Source: a virus
Direction: 5' to 3' (one strand)
Length of the DNA stretch: 22,736 nucleotides
IMG/VR virus record: IMGVR_UViG_3300024344_000134
Location: 1-22,736 of that record
Below are positions 21,147 to 22,736 of this stretch, piece after piece (the stretch's first letter is position 1; each line of letters starts with the position of its first letter). The notes beneath the pieces were generated by a model. It searched no databases and was not told the DNA's origin. It was given only the letters and a program-made list of their open reading frames with translations. The translations under genes and the position numbers were made by a program.

Positions 21147-22286
21147 TTATGAAGCTACTTTATCGGTGTATGAGGCGCTAGTTCTAGGTGTCTTAGTACT
21201 ATATGAGGCGCTAGTTCTAGGTGTCTTGTCACTATATGAAGCACTCGTACGAGGATATAATTCTTGATAATATCTTAATATTAATTCATCTGCTACAGAA
21301 GTAGTAGCTGTTTGACCTAGTCCCACTAGACTAGCCACAGTCGCTTGAACAGTGGTTACACTATTAACACTTGATGTAGCCGATTGACCAGCTAATACAA
21401 CTGGAGTTAATGGTGTGACTGTTAATGAACCTAAAGAACTTGTAGCTACAATTCCACTTAATTGGAAAGTTGGATTAGATGTAATTGTTAATGATCCAGT
21501 AGCCGAAGTTGCACTTAAACCTGTTATTCCTATTACATCGGCAGGTGATAACGAGCCTACAGATGATGTAGCTGTTAAACCAGTTAATCCCATTGATTGA
21601 TCTGCAGGATCTAAAGTTCCAACAGCTGATGTTGCACTTAGCGCTGAAAGTGTGGTTGTGTTATCAGAACTAACTGATAATGAACCAAGAGAACTTGTTG
21701 CACTTAACCCAGTTAATCCCATTACTTGATCTGCAGGATCTAATACTCCTACAGATGATGTTGCACTTAAACCTGGTAATGTAAATTGAGCTGCTTCAAC
21801 AGATCCCCAACCATTAATTCCCCAAGATAATGTGCCCCAACCAGGTTTGACATAAACATTTTCAGTTGGAAGATTTAAAGATGATGTTGCGCTTAATCCA
21901 CTTAGTCCAACTACATCTGCTGGACTTAAAGCTCCTACAGAACTTGTTGCTGATTGTCCTGTTAATCCCATTACATCTGCTGGACTTAAAGCTCCTACAG
22001 AACTTGTAGCTGTTAAACCTGTTAATCCCATTACTTGATCAGCAGGAACTAAAGCTCCAACTGAAGATGTAGCAGAAAGTGCAGGAAGAACGGCATAAGG
22101 TGAATCACCCCACATACCAGATCCATAAGCCTCACGGCCCCATCCTTGTTCAAGAAGATCAGAATCATTCCAACCAGCTTGTCCCCACGTATAACGTCCG
22201 TATCCTTCTGAGACACCTGTATACGAAAGGTCTCCTAAAGTTGAAGTAGAAGAAAGACCCGTTACTGTGAATGTAACGTCAGCCAT
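21147..22286 (-). CDS. ATSSVG-repeat virion protein with Trp-Gly segments
   Basis: The 379-residue protein has about eleven copies of a G-L-(S/T)-A-T-S-S-(V/L)-G-(S/A)-L unit, with cores at residues 72, 92, 112, 132, 174, 196, 217, 238, 258, 280 and 302, mostly 20-22 residues apart, many followed by SPADVMGLTG. Two Trp-Gly segments interrupt: residues 29-60 (TWGQAGW, QGWGREAYGSGMWGD) and 148-162 (KPGWGTLSWGINGWG). The C-terminus carries three 11-residue PRTSASYSDKT copies. Each ATSSVG unit is probably one or two beta strands of an elongated fibre. TAGGAG, which holds the upstream stop codon, gives the ribosome site 6 bases before the ATG. I recognise this repeat type from marine phages but know no function for it. 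Confidence 0.8.
   Translation of the reverse strand: MADVTFTVTGLSSTSTLGDLSYTGVSEGYGRYTWGQAGWNDSDLLEQGWGREAYGSGMWGDSPYAVLPALSATSSVGALVPADQVMGLTGLTATSSVGALSPADVMGLTGQSATSSVGALSPADVVGLSGLSATSSLNLPTENVYVKPGWGTLSWGINGWGSVEAAQFTLPGLSATSSVGVLDPADQVMGLTGLSATSSLGSLSVSSDNTTTLSALSATSAVGTLDPADQSMGLTGLTATSSVGSLSPADVIGITGLSATSATGSLTITSNPTFQLSGIVATSSLGSLTVTPLTPVVLAGQSATSSVNSVTTVQATVASLVGLGQTATTSVADELILRYYQELYPRTSASYSDKTPRTSASYSTKTPRTSASYTDKVAS
21162..21259 (-). repeat. 33-base tandem repeat, three copies
   Basis: Units start at about 21171, 21204 and 21237 (tgaggcgctagttctagg in the first two, diverged in the third). They code the C-terminal PRTSASYSDKT triplet of the repeat protein. The first two units are nearly identical, the third has synonymous changes, and the unit length is a multiple of three. 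Confidence 0.85.
21912..22007 (-). repeat. 60-base tandem repeat in the ATSSVG gene
   Basis: A 36-base stretch at 21912-21947 is repeated exactly at 21972-22007, a 60-base period equal to one 20-residue protein unit (SATSSVGALSPADV). Other units in the gene match less well, so this pair looks like the most recent duplication. Confidence 0.85.
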
Positions 22287-22295
22287 TTTTTACTC

Positions 22296-22736
22296 CTATG
22301 CTATTTGAACGATTGCGTTTGTAGCTGTTTGTGCTGGGAATTCTATTGTAAAAGTTCCACTTGTTACAGTTTTGTCTGAACCAAAATTAATTGCACAGAC
22401 CGCTCTGTTAGTTGTGAATCCTGTAACAGCTGTAGTATTATAAATTAAACATCCTCTTGCTGTAAAAGAAGCTGATGTCCAACTTGTATCATTAAATTTA
22501 ACACATGCTGTGTCTCCAGATAAAACTGGATCAGCACTTGCTGTTAAAGTATTTCCTCCAGCTGTGTAACCAGATGAAGTAGTTGTTACTTCGTATGTAC
22601 TTGTTGGATCTGCTGACGCACTTGTTGGTGCTGCATAAGCAGTTGTTGATTTACTTAAAGTTGCTGAGTTGCTTGAATATAATGCAAGTTTAAAAGTGTT
22701 ACCTGTTGGTGCTCCACTTGAATCATTAAAATTGTG
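22296..22736 (-). CDS. Fibre-associated small virion protein, C-terminal part (partial)
   Basis: The frame enters from the right edge and gives the last 146 residues. It begins HNFNDSSGAPTGNTFKLALY and continues through VTTTSSGYTAGGNTLTA, GDTACVKFNDTSWTSASFTA, RGCLIYN and INFGSDKTVTSGTFTIEFP. I recognise this order (a FKxALY start, YTAGG, a Trp-containing strand, ARGxLIYN, FGxDKTVTxGxFxIxFP) from a small phage protein usually coded beside tail fibres, about 140-160 residues long, so only a few N-terminal residues are missing. It is all-beta with no enzyme motif. Its TAG stop overlaps the Shine-Dalgarno sequence of the repeat-protein gene 9 bases later, so the two are coupled. The role is unknown. 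Confidence 0.8.
   Translation of the reverse strand, partial: HNFNDSSGAPTGNTFKLALYSSNSATLSKSTTAYAAPTSASADPTSTYEVTTTSSGYTAGGNTLTASADPVLSGDTACVKFNDTSWTSASFTARGCLIYNTTAVTGFTTNRAVCAINFGSDKTVTSGTFTIEFPAQTATNAIVQIA

Overview
The window looks like part of an AT-rich, double-stranded DNA tailed phage from the sea. It probably infects a low-GC alphaproteobacterium of the SAR11/Pelagibacter kind. That host is an inference from base composition and from gene families I recognise from uncultured marine phages; nothing in the window names it. A hub protein resembling P22 gp10, a 1486-residue candidate DNA-ejection protein and the absence of a tape-measure or tail-tube gene suggest a short-tailed (podovirus-like) virion.

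Layout. Nearly everything is read from the minus strand, right to left, as one closely packed virion/lysis block. In order of transcription: the end of a small fibre-associated protein (22296-22736); a protein built of about 20-residue ATSSVG repeats (21147-22286); a fibre-like protein (20382-21086); a small beta protein (19968-20360); a 900-residue glycine-rich adhesin candidate (17253-19955); a small conserved marine-phage protein (16757-17215); a second glycine-rich adhesin of 626 residues (14866-16746); three unlike 2-oxoglutarate/Fe(II) oxygenase genes in a row (12866-14833); an intergenic region of 105 bases; the tail hub (10541-12760); three small proteins joined by TAATG overlaps (9866-10541); four probable internal/ejection or minor virion proteins (5356-9841); the 1486-residue protein (887-5347); a small holin-like membrane protein (696-887); and an M15 peptidase endolysin (205-690). 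At the left edge the last 57 codons of a SNF2-type helicase run the other way, so the replication and virion blocks converge near position 190.

How it works together. The right half makes host-contact structures and carries most of the internal DNA repeats. The middle and left make the hub, the proteins probably ejected with the genome, and the lysis enzymes. Good host sigma70-type promoters are visible inside the block. Two have a perfect TTGACA -35 box lying in the last codons of the glycine-rich genes (Gly-Thr-Leu-Thr tail), and a third precedes the 20382-21086 gene. One of the embedded promoters sits directly in front of the oxygenase cassette. The oxygenase trio could therefore be its own transcription unit, and hydroxylation of the Gly/Pro-rich fibres by these enzymes is the most interesting hypothesis here, though unproven. 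No tRNA, rRNA, CRISPR, insertion sequence, integrase or RNA polymerase gene was seen.
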